Assembly: GCA_016793885.1 (NCBI GenBank)
Contig: JAEUHE010000092.1
Location: 1-58,343 of the forward strand
DNA length: 58,343 bases
Origin: Verrucomicrobiales bacterium
GTDB taxonomy: Bacteria > Verrucomicrobiota > Verrucomicrobiia > Limisphaerales > UBA11320
Direction: 5' to 3'
The notes under the pieces are model-generated. The model was not told where the DNA came from, made no database searches, and saw only the letters and a program-made list of their open reading frames with translations. A program made the translations under genes and the position numbers. Shown piece after piece: positions 9,432 to 16,424 of this stretch (the stretch's first letter is position 1; each line of letters starts with the position of its first letter).

Positions 9432-9704
9432 TCACCGAGGTTTACGGAAAGCCCGAGCCCCAGCATAAAGGGCCACGCCTGCCAGGGCGAACAACGCAGC
9501 AGAACCGGGCTCCGGAATCTGCGTCGAGGTGGGGCCGACATTCCAAGGAGTAGAGGTGTCAACGTATCCGGAAAGAGTGGTGGACGACACCGGCACCAAC
9601 ACCGAATGCACGGTCTCCTCGGCAACGGCCATGTAGCCCGGAAACGCGGCCGCCAATCCCCCGATCAGGAGCAGGATCGCCCGAATGCCAGATAACGTAG
9701 TCAT
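9432..9704 (-). CDS. Small PEP-CTERM sorting-domain protein
   Basis: A 90-residue secreted protein with an N-terminal signal sequence (IRAILLLIGGLAAAFPG), a short variable middle rich in Ser/Thr/Val, and the PEP-CTERM tail: IPEPGSAALFALAGVALYA followed by the basic end RAFRKPR. Such tails are recognised by exosortase for export and processing at the cell surface. No exosortase gene is in this window. GGAG lies just upstream of the ATG at 9704. It sits 44 bases upstream of the ABC ATPase on the same strand, an unusual partner. The mature part is only about 40 residues, so its role is unknown. Confidence 0.8.
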   Translation of the reverse strand: MTTLSGIRAILLLIGGLAAAFPGYMAVAEETVHSVLVPVSSTTLSGYVDTSTPWNVGPTSTQIPEPGSAALFALAGVALYAGARAFRKPR

Positions 9705-9874
9705 GACTCCGGTGGAATACCCTATAGGATGATCCTGACACAAGCCTCGAGATCAGCGTTTCAACCGTTGACGCTCCTGTCCAAACAGCCGCATGATTGC
9801 CGCCGCTTTTGCCGGTTCCATTCCGGGTAGAGCACACCGTAGATACTGAACTCAAACTGTTACTCAACACATCC

Positions 9875-11098
9875 ATGAACCTCGACGCCCTCTATTCCCA
9901 ACTTCTGGTTAAAACTCCCGCCAAGCTGGTGCTGGTCGTGCTCGATGGCTTAGGCGACATCGCGACGAAGGAGCAAAACTACCTCACCCCGCTGGAGGCC
10001 GCCGCCACCCCGAACCTCGACCTACTCACCCAGGATGCCGCTCAAGGACGCATGATCCCGGTCGCCCCAGGCATCACTCCCGGCAGTGGACCTGGCCATC
10101 TCGCGCTGTTCGGCTACGACCCGTTGGAATATCAGGTGGGACGCGGGGTCATCGAAGCCCTGGGACTCGGAATCGACCTCAAGGCGGGAGATGTGGCGGC
10201 TCGAGCAAATTTTTGCACTCTCAACGAGAAGGGCATCGTGACCGACCGCCGGGCCGGGCGCATTAAGACCGAGGTGTGCGTCGAGCTGTGCGAACTCCTG
10301 AGCAAGAAAGTCAAACGCATCGGCGACACCGAGGTGATCATTCGTCCCGGCAAGGAGCACCGCTTCGTGGTGATCTTCCGCGGCAAGGGACTCGAAGGGC
10401 CGTTGACCGATGCCGACCCGAATCGCGAAGGCCTCGCCATTCCCGCAGTGAAGCCGACCAACGCCAAATCCGCCAAACAGAAGAAGACCGCCAAGCTCAT
10501 CGCCGACTTCTACAAGGCAGCCCTCCCCGTTCTCAAGGGCCGTCAACCGGCCAACGGCTTTCTGCTTCGCGGCATCGCCCACCAGCCTGCCATCCCCACG
10601 TTCCAAGAGCGCTACGGCATGCGGGCCGCCGCACTGGCCGTTTATCCGATGTACAAAGGACTCTCCCAACTCGTCGGGATGAAGAAGATCGAAGGGCCTG
10701 AAACCATCGCTCAGCAGTTCGAGCGCTACCTCGCCGAATACGACAACTACGATTTCTTTTTCATCCATTACAAGTACACCGACAAGCACGGCGAGGACGG
10801 CAACTTCGAGGCGAAGCGCAAAGCGATCGAAGATTTTGATGCGGCCCTTCCCATCCTTTTGCAGAAGCGTCCGGACGTGCTCGCCATCACTGGCGATCAC
10901 TCCACTCCCTGTGCGTTGCACGGCCATTCTTGGCACCCGCAGCCCGTGCTCCTCACCTCATCTTCATCCGGCTCTGACAAGCTGGAACGCTTCACCGAGA
11001 CCGGCGCAAACATGGGATCACTCGGAGTGTTCGAAGCGAAATATCTGATGCGATTAATGCAAGCGAACGCGAAGATGTTCGACAAATTCGGAGCGTAA
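9875..11098 (+). CDS. apgM: 2,3-bisphosphoglycerate-independent phosphoglycerate mutase, archaeal type
   Basis: A 407-residue member of the alkaline-phosphatase superfamily that interconverts 3- and 2-phosphoglycerate in glycolysis and gluconeogenesis. The N-terminal metal motif is LVVLDGLGD and the segment GPGHLALFGYDP is typical of the archaeal aPGAM group. The metal-binding half has IHYKYTDKHGEDG and ITGDHSTPCALHGHSWHPQPVLL. The ATG at 9875 (MNLDALYSQ) fits the family; the frame extends 26 codons upstream without a family match. It is divergent from the PEP-CTERM gene across about 170 bases, which should hold promoters for both. Confidence 0.92.
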   Translation: MNLDALYSQLLVKTPAKLVLVVLDGLGDIATKEQNYLTPLEAAATPNLDLLTQDAAQGRMIPVAPGITPGSGPGHLALFGYDPLEYQVGRGVIEALGLGIDLKAGDVAARANFCTLNEKGIVTDRRAGRIKTEVCVELCELLSKKVKRIGDTEVIIRPGKEHRFVVIFRGKGLEGPLTDADPNREGLAIPAVKPTNAKSAKQKKTAKLIADFYKAALPVLKGRQPANGFLLRGIAHQPAIPTFQERYGMRAAALAVYPMYKGLSQLVGMKKIEGPETIAQQFERYLAEYDNYDFFFIHYKYTDKHGEDGNFEAKRKAIEDFDAALPILLQKRPDVLAITGDHSTPCALHGHSWHPQPVLLTSSSSGSDKLERFTETGANMGSLGVFEAKYLMRLMQANAKMFDKFGA

Positions 11099-11205
11099 TT
11101 CTTATTCATAAATCTTCGTTCAATAAAAAAAAGTCTCGCTCTAAGAAAAGTTTCAGCTACAAGTCCAATCACCTAAACCACAAAATGGATCGGGGGTGAT
11201 TACGA

Positions 11206-11274
11206 GTGGCAGCAAAAAAGAAAGCAGCAAAGAAAGCAGTTAAGAAACCAGCAGCGAAGAAGAAGAAGAAGTAA
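11206..11274 (+). CDS. 22-residue Lys/Ala-rich histone H1-like peptide
   Basis: A very short frame from GTG at 11206 to TAA at 11272-11274 encodes MAAKKKAAKKAVKKPAAKKK plus two more lysines. The sequence GGGGGTGAT seven bases upstream is one of the best Shine-Dalgarno matches in the window, and a stop codon (TGA 11197-11199) prevents extension upstream. A terminator follows at 11295-11347. The composition matches the tails of bacterial H1/Hc-type nucleoid proteins, which bind DNA through Lys/Ala/Pro repeats. It could be a free DNA- or RNA-binding peptide or a remnant of a longer histone-like gene. Translation is not proven. Confidence 0.6.
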   Translation: MAAKKKAAKKAVKKPAAKKKKK

Positions 11275-11294
11275 AGGTTAGCAATAACCGATTC

Positions 11295-11347
11295 CAGGAT
11301 GGCGAGACTTGGTTTGTGCCAACGGGTTTCCCCATCCTGTTTTTTTT
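11295..11347 (+). terminator. Intrinsic terminator directly before the exonuclease start
   Basis: CAGGATGG (11295-11302) pairs with CCATCCTG (11332-11339) and eight T residues follow (11340-11347). The loop of 29 bases contains a smaller TTGG/CCAA stem. It should end transcripts of the small Lys/Ala peptide gene. The ATG of the exonuclease lies only three bases beyond the T tract. Confidence 0.75.
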
Positions 11348-11350
11348 CCC

Positions 11351-12070
11351 ATGGCAACTTTGGTATTCGACATAGAAACCGTCGGGCTCCCCGCCGAAGC
11401 CTTCGACGAAACTCAACAGGAATATCTCTTTCGCGACGCCGGCAAACTTCCCAGCGAAGCGGAACGCGACGCGAAGCGTGCGGAGATCCAAAACCTGTTT
11501 GGCCTCTGGCCTCTCACCGCTCGGGTGGTCTGCCTCGCCATGCTGAATGCCGACTCCCAGCGCGGACAGGTCCTCTTCCTGGCGGATGATTTCGATCCAG
11601 AGGAGGCACCGACCGCAGGAGTGGAATTCAAACCGTGCTGCGATGAGACCGAGTTGCTTGAAGGATTCTGGGAGGTGGCCAAGCGCTACGATTCCGTGGT
11701 CACCTTCAACGGCCGCGGCTTCGATGTTCCGTTTCTCTACCTCCGTTCCGCCGTTCTCAACGTGCCCATCAGCCGCAAGGATTGGCTGGGCTACCGCTAC
11801 GCCGTAGAGCCCCATTGCGACCTCGCTGAGCAGTTGACGTTTTATGGAGTCAGCGGGAGAGATGGCGCGGCACGGAAGTTTAACCTCGATTTTTATTGCA
11901 AGACCTTCGGGATCGAATCCCCTAAGAGTCACGGAATCAGCGGGATGGATGTTGGAAAGCTCATGAACGAAGGCCGGCACCGCGAGATTGCCGAGTACTG
12001 CCTACGCGACGTCCGAGCGACGGTCGAGCTGTATCGGATCTGGAAGGAGCGGTTGGCGGGAGTGAAATGA
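11351..12070 (+). CDS. DEDD-type 3'-5' exonuclease (PolB exonuclease-like)
   Basis: A 239-residue RNase H-fold exonuclease. Exo I is LVFDIETVGLP (D7 and E9), exo II is VVTFNGRGFDVPFL, and exo III is IAEYCLRDVRATVELY, which fits the DEDDy arrangement with Tyr four residues before Asp. This group of stand-alone predicted exonucleases resembles the proofreading domain of family B polymerases; the substrate (DNA or RNA) is unknown. The ATG at 11351 matches the family start, leaving out a 14-codon upstream extension that runs through a terminator. There is no Shine-Dalgarno sequence. Its TGA overlaps the next ATG (ATGA), so the two genes are coupled. Confidence 0.85.
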   Translation: MATLVFDIETVGLPAEAFDETQQEYLFRDAGKLPSEAERDAKRAEIQNLFGLWPLTARVVCLAMLNADSQRGQVLFLADDFDPEEAPTAGVEFKPCCDETELLEGFWEVAKRYDSVVTFNGRGFDVPFLYLRSAVLNVPISRKDWLGYRYAVEPHCDLAEQLTFYGVSGRDGAARKFNLDFYCKTFGIESPKSHGISGMDVGKLMNEGRHREIAEYCLRDVRATVELYRIWKERLAGVK

Positions 12071-12720
12071 TCCGCATTCCTAAAACCTTGGTCTGCTTCG
12101 CGGTCGTCCAGGAGTCCAAACCATTTCTCCGCCGGCTGTCCCCGGGACCTGAACTCGAGGTTCTCGTCACGGGCATGGGACCGCACAACGCGAGGAAGTC
12201 GTTCGAGCGTCAACTCACGACCTGTAAGCCCGATCGCGTGTTCACCTGTGGCTTCGCCGGCGGCCTCAACCCGGACTGCCAAGGCAGCCAAGTGTTCTTC
12301 GAGACGTCCTCACCCGAGCTCAGCCGCTTGCTTGAACAAGCCGGCGCCAAGGCAGCTCGGTTTCTCTGCACGAGTCGAGTTGCCGCCACGGCGGATGAAA
12401 AGCGTGCGCTGCGGGCCCGCGGCGGTGAGGATCTCGTGGAAATGGAATCCGGTGTCATTCAATCGGTCTGCCAAGCCCGCGGACTCCCCTGCGCAACGGT
12501 GAGAGTGGTCTCGGATGCAGCAAACGAAGACCTCGCCCTCGATTTCAACCAACTCATGACGCCAGATTACCGGCTGAGTGGACTCAAGCTAGCCGGAGCG
12601 CTGCTGCGACGCCCAGGTCGCATCCCTGCCCTCCTGCGACTCGGCAAGACGACGGCTAGCGCGGCGGAGAGCCTCGCCGATCTCCTGGAGCGAACCCTCC
12701 GAGTTCCAGCGACGGTTTAA
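12067..12720 (+). CDS. Nucleoside phosphorylase / MTA-SAH nucleosidase-like protein
   Basis: A 217-residue protein of the PNP/UDP superfamily. Visible family features are LVTGMGPHNARKSFE near the N-terminus, TCGFAGGLNP (the glycine-rich strand-turn), and EMESGVIQSVCQARGLPCATVRVVSDAAN, which contains the ME-motif that binds ribose and the catalytic Asp region. It may cleave methylthioadenosine or S-adenosylhomocysteine, or belong to the hopanoid-associated phosphorylase group; I cannot decide from sequence alone. The start overlaps the exonuclease stop by four bases. A xer recombinase follows after nine bases, so the three genes probably share one transcript. Confidence 0.75.
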   Translation: MIRIPKTLVCFAVVQESKPFLRRLSPGPELEVLVTGMGPHNARKSFERQLTTCKPDRVFTCGFAGGLNPDCQGSQVFFETSSPELSRLLEQAGAKAARFLCTSRVAATADEKRALRARGGEDLVEMESGVIQSVCQARGLPCATVRVVSDAANEDLALDFNQLMTPDYRLSGLKLAGALLRRPGRIPALLRLGKTTASAAESLADLLERTLRVPATV

Positions 12721-12729
12721 CAACCCGGC

Positions 12730-13656
12730 ATGGAAACGCTCATCGAAGATTTCCTTCAGTATCTGCGCCACGAGCGGGGCCAATCGATTCTCACTCAACG
12801 GACGTATCAAACGCTGCTGAATCATTTCGCAACCTGGGCGGTCGCCCAAGGCCTAAGTGAATGGAAGCAGGTCGAACTTCCCCATCTCCTCCGTTTTGTG
12901 GAGCAGGAGCGCGGACGCCCTTGGGAAAAAGCAGGCGCCCCCAAGGACAAACGCCTGAGCAACGAGAGCGTGTATCTTTCCATTGCCGCCCTGCGCGCGT
13001 TTTATCGCTTCGCCGAGCAGGAAGGACATCTGCCAGTCAACTGGGCCGAAAACCTTTCGCTGCCACGACGCTGGAAGCGCCTGCCCAAGTCACTTTCTGC
13101 CGAGGACATCGATCGCCTGCTCAAGCCGGTGACTCCGGAGACCCCAGGCAGCCTCTGCGATCAGGCCATCCTGGAACTCGCCTACTCCTCCGGCCTGCGC
13201 CTGGCCGAACTGCGCAACCTACGCCTCGAACAGCTGCAGCTCGACGCCGCATTTGTCCAAGTGCTCGGCAAAGGAAACAAGGAGCGGGTGGTGCCCATGG
13301 GAGCCCCGGCCATCGATGCGATCCGAAGATACCTGGTCGGAGGCCGACCCCACCTGGTGAAACCTCATTCGCCCGCCAATGTCTTTCTGAATCAGCGCGG
13401 CCGAAGCTTCGGCCACTACACGATGTGGCTGCGCGTCAAAAAGCGTGCGCTCTACGCCGGCATCACACGCAACATCACGCCCCACATGCTGCGGCATAGC
13501 TTTGCCACCCATCTACTGGAACATGGCGCCGACCTGCGAGTGATCCAGGATTTACTCGGTCATGCCAGCATCAGCACCACCGAGATCTACACCCACGTCG
13601 CACCGGCTCGTTTGCGGGATGTGCACCGCAAGTTTCATCCTCGCGGCGATGGTTGA
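12730..13656 (+). CDS. xerD: Tyrosine recombinase XerC/XerD
   Basis: A 308-residue chromosome dimer-resolution type recombinase. The N-terminal SAM-like core-binding domain spans about 1-90. The catalytic domain has R157 in SSGLRLAELRN, a Lys strand in GKGNKERVVP, H252 and R255 in HMLRHSFATHLLEHGADLRV, H278 in LLGHASISTT and nucleophile Y287 in EIYTHV. All six active-site positions appear intact. Length and motifs fit housekeeping XerC/D rather than an integrase; C versus D cannot be settled without an alignment. The last 22 bases overlap the end of the convergent globin gene. Confidence 0.88.
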   Translation: METLIEDFLQYLRHERGQSILTQRTYQTLLNHFATWAVAQGLSEWKQVELPHLLRFVEQERGRPWEKAGAPKDKRLSNESVYLSIAALRAFYRFAEQEGHLPVNWAENLSLPRRWKRLPKSLSAEDIDRLLKPVTPETPGSLCDQAILELAYSSGLRLAELRNLRLEQLQLDAAFVQVLGKGNKERVVPMGAPAIDAIRRYLVGGRPHLVKPHSPANVFLNQRGRSFGHYTMWLRVKKRALYAGITRNITPHMLRHSFATHLLEHGADLRVIQDLLGHASISTTEIYTHVAPARLRDVHRKFHPRGDG

Positions 13657-14057
13657 GGGGGGAGGCCAGGCTCGGATCCGATGTTCAAGCCGGAACGTCC
13701 TCCGAGGATGCGCAGCAGCTGGGCACCAATTCGATGAGCGAGCTCACTCATTTCCGCCGCTTCCGGCGCCGGCAGCTGACGTCGACAGTTAAAGTCCCAG
13801 AGTTCTAGCCACTGCTCCAAGTGCGGAGCCCCGATACCCAAGGAGATATGTGCACCCCCGAAGCCGCCCCCGTAGCGGGATGGACCTCCCGTTTGTCGGG
13901 CCCAAAACTCTCCGATCTTCTCCAGGTGCGCAGGCCAGTCGGAAATCCGCGAGTTGAAGATCGGGCCCAGGATCTGATGCTGGCGAACATCCGCGTAAAA
14001 AGGACGCAGCAATCGAGCGATGCCTTCATGACCACCAATGCGTTTGTAGAGCGACAT
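13635..14057 (-). CDS. Truncated haemoglobin, group III
   Basis: A 140-residue 2-on-2 globin. Group III features are visible: FYADV with the B10 Tyr (Y21), LGPIFN, the DWPAHLEKIGEFW segment, a RYGG turn, the likely proximal His H70 and the G8 Trp (W83) in QWLELW. Group III globins bind O2 and NO and are linked to NO or peroxide chemistry in other bacteria. I chose the ATG at 14057 (MSLYKRIGG). A longer frame to 14207 would include 50 residues encoded by a repeat element. The extra Pro/Ser-rich tail (about 120-140) is not conserved. It converges on xerD with a 22-base overlap. Confidence 0.85.
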   Translation of the reverse strand: MSLYKRIGGHEGIARLLRPFYADVRQHQILGPIFNSRISDWPAHLEKIGEFWARQTGGPSRYGGGFGGAHISLGIGAPHLEQWLELWDFNCRRQLPAPEAAEMSELAHRIGAQLLRILGGRSGLNIGSEPGLPPQPSPRG

Positions 14058-14142
14058 AAGCCTGAGAACTTTAACTGAGTTGAGGTTGCCTGTGGCGATA
14101 CCGAGAAGCGATGTAAAATCCGGTGAGGCTGGATCCACTCTA

Positions 14143-14237
14143 TGGAGTGCGGCAGCCCTCTGCCGCTTTGGTCTCTCCAGCGGAGCTGGGCTCCCCTCCG
14201 GGGGCACCGAAAAGCTGTAGAGGCCTACAGCACTCCA
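14143..14237. repeat. REPIN-like element, copy 1
   Basis: A 95-bp element from TGGAGTGCGGCAG to CTACAGCACTCCA, identical to copy 2 at 14264-14358. The ends form imperfect terminal inverted repeats (11 of 13). Each end also forms its own hairpin: GCGGCAG/CTGCCGC on the left and GCTGTAG/CTACAGC on the right. Two inverted REP hairpins in one unit is the REPIN layout. A short frame beginning MECGSPLPLW runs through it but looks non-genic. Confidence 0.85.
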
Positions 14238-14263
14238 AACGCTTCGCGAGGAGGAAAGACGTA

Positions 14264-14358
14264 TGGAGTGCGGCAGCCCTCTGCCGCTTTGGTCTCTCCA
14301 GCGGAGCTGGGCTCCCCTCCGGGGGCACCGAAAAGCTGTAGAGGCCTACAGCACTCCA
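14264..14358. repeat. REPIN-like element, copy 2 (direct repeat)
   Basis: Identical in sequence and orientation to 14143-14237, with the same TA dinucleotide before it. A 26-base spacer separates the copies. Perfect identity points to recent duplication or fresh insertion. The downstream gene starts 56 bases beyond, so the promoter of the C45-type gene must lie in or just after the repeat. Confidence 0.85.
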
Positions 14359-14413
14359 TTCCCCGCTTCCCTCCCACGGCTAACCCGCTTACACTCCCTC
14401 ACAGAAGCTACGC

Positions 14414-16342
14414 ATGAAAACCCGGTTCCTGGCTACGACTATCCTGCTGTCCGGACTTCTTACCATCGGACGGACCCAGACCACCCCGCCACCTGCCCCC
14501 ACGGGCATCGAACTCTTCAATGCCGCGCTGCAACACGTCAGCTCGGTGTTTGATGCGGGTTCCGATGGTTCACCTCGAACCTTCTCGGCTGGATGGAAAC
14601 TCGTCGAGGCCAAGGGGCTTCCTAAGCAAGCCGCTCAAGCCCACGGGGATCTTGCAATCGCCAGCAGCAATCGGATCCGCGCCTCGTTCAAGATCGACCA
14701 AACCGAACTGACCATCACTCGCGACCGCAATGAGCTTTGGATATACGCTCCTTTAAAGAAATTTGGGGTGATCGGGAAATCGGGAGTTCCACGGTTTCAA
14801 ACCGCGCCCGAGAAGATCGATAGAACCCAACTGGGGCCGATGAAACTGCCCGTGTCGCGCGAGCAACTCGCTCTACTCCCTTTTCTCTGCGAGGTCAAAA
14901 CCCTGGAAGACACCCAACTCGACGGGACGAGCTGTCGGGTGATCTCTGCCACACCCAAGCCCGAGGCCATCCAAGCCCTCAAACTTCCTTCCGGGACCCT
15001 CACCTTCACCCTCCGGGTCGCCGACTCCATGCCGCTAGGGTTACGCTGGACCGATAAGGCCGGTGTCGATGTTGCTCTCCGGCTGTCCAACCCGCAGTTC
15101 CAGCCGGGGATCGACGACAAAGACTGGTCCCTTGCTGCCCGCGAAGGCGATCGCATCGAGACCACGGCCCTCTCTCACCTGACCCGTGCGTTGCCGGTGA
15201 TGCTCTCGAGCCTCAACCAACACATCCCTACACTGGGACCAGCCACCGGGGAACGGAGGCTGCTGGCGATCGAGGGCAAGGGAAGGCTGGAATCCATCGA
15301 TGGCACGCGGGTGCTGCATTTGGAAGGCAGTCCAGAAGAAATGGGACACCAGCAGGGGGTTCTCATGAGGAAATCCGTGCAGGATCTGGTCGAACGAGTG
15401 CTTTATGGAGTGGGGGTCGGAAGCTCCTTCGAGAAAGGACGTTGGTTCTTTGGTGAAATCGAGGAGGCACAGCGCCGGCTCAATCCCTTTATCGACCCGC
15501 GTTATCTGCGCGAAATGGACTCGCTCGCCATGGCCACCAAACTGGATCGTGAGGAGATTCGACTGGCCAACTTTTTCCCCGAACTTTTTCACTGCAGCGG
15601 GTTTGCCGTCTACGGAGATTCCACCGTCGGCGGAACGATGTATCATGGCCGAATCCTGGACTACCTCCGCGGCATCGGCCTGGAACAAAATGCGGTCGTG
15701 ATGGTGTTCAAGCCAGATCAAGGCCATGCGTGGATCAATGTCGGCTACGCCGGTTTTGTCGGCTCGGTGACTGCCATGAACGAGAAAAAGGTGGCCATCG
15801 GGGAGATGGGCGGGCGTGGCGAAGGAAACTGGGACGGAAAGCCGATGGCGCAACTGGTGCGAGAGGTGATGGAGAAAGCGGGCACCATCGAGGAAGCCTT
15901 GGCGATCATGAAGGGCAGCCCTCGGACCTGTGAATACTACTACGTGATCTCCGATGGGAAAACCAAAAGAGCCGTGGGCATCGCCGCCACCCCAACCACG
16001 TTCGAGACCATCTGGGCTGGAGAGAGTCATCCCAAGCTGCCTCACGCCTTCAAGGACGCGGTGCTCATGTCCGCCGGAGACCGTTACGAGGCACTCGCCA
16101 AGCGAGTGAAGGAAGGCTATGGAAAAATTGACGCCTCGGGAGCCCGCGACCTGATGACCAAGCCGGTGTGCATGGGCTCCAATATTCACTCCGTGCTGTT
16201 CGCGCCTGAGACCCTCGAGTTCTGGGTCGCCAACGCCGACTCCCAGAACGTAGCCAGCCACAGCCGCTATACCCATTATCGCCTCGACGAGTTGCTGAAA
16301 CCGTTCGGCGCGAAGCCCGCCCCCCGATCCGGGCAGCCTTAG
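14414..16342 (+). CDS. Secreted C45-type (acyltransferase/amidohydrolase) protein with N-terminal lipoprotein-carrier-like domain
   Basis: A 642-residue protein with a signal peptide (about 1-21). Residues about 30-270 resemble DUF2092-type periplasmic beta domains: a predicted beta-rich segment with LTITRDRNELWIYAPLKKF. The C-terminal half (about 295-630) resembles the Ntn-hydrolase family C45 / isopenicillin N acyltransferase-like proteins: GSPEEMGHQQG at its start, then FHCSGFAVYGD with Cys394 as the likely nucleophile exposed by autoproteolysis, MYHGRILDY and HSRYTHYRLDELL at its end. Enzymes of this family cut or transfer acyl groups on amides. The fusion with a periplasmic beta domain is unusual. 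It stands alone between repeats and a kinase gene. Confidence 0.78.
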   Translation: MKTRFLATTILLSGLLTIGRTQTTPPPAPTGIELFNAALQHVSSVFDAGSDGSPRTFSAGWKLVEAKGLPKQAAQAHGDLAIASSNRIRASFKIDQTELTITRDRNELWIYAPLKKFGVIGKSGVPRFQTAPEKIDRTQLGPMKLPVSREQLALLPFLCEVKTLEDTQLDGTSCRVISATPKPEAIQALKLPSGTLTFTLRVADSMPLGLRWTDKAGVDVALRLSNPQFQPGIDDKDWSLAAREGDRIETTALSHLTRALPVMLSSLNQHIPTLGPATGERRLLAIEGKGRLESIDGTRVLHLEGSPEEMGHQQGVLMRKSVQDLVERVLYGVGVGSSFEKGRWFFGEIEEAQRRLNPFIDPRYLREMDSLAMATKLDREEIRLANFFPELFHCSGFAVYGDSTVGGTMYHGRILDYLRGIGLEQNAVVMVFKPDQGHAWINVGYAGFVGSVTAMNEKKVAIGEMGGRGEGNWDGKPMAQLVREVMEKAGTIEEALAIMKGSPRTCEYYYVISDGKTKRAVGIAATPTTFETIWAGESHPKLPHAFKDAVLMSAGDRYEALAKRVKEGYGKIDASGARDLMTKPVCMGSNIHSVLFAPETLEFWVANADSQNVASHSRYTHYRLDELLKPFGAKPAPRSGQP

Positions 16343-16424
16343 CCATGTGCCCACTCCGTCAGCCTGCCCGTGCTCTTCCTGATCCCGCGAAGCTACAACT
16401 TCCCAGGCGGGGCCGGAATCTGCA

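Noticed and set aside
12730..13656. Phage or integron integrase marking a mobile island
   Set aside because: Length and motifs fit chromosomal XerC/D, there is no att-like repeat, and the neighbours are ordinary genes.
14123..14358. CRISPR array
   Set aside because: Only two 95-bp copies with one 26-base spacer and no cas genes; the unit has REPIN hairpins.
14142..14553. Short frames starting MECGSPLPLW in the region before the C45-type gene
   Set aside because: They lie inside the two identical REPIN-like elements, so their similarity comes from the repeat and not from protein conservation.
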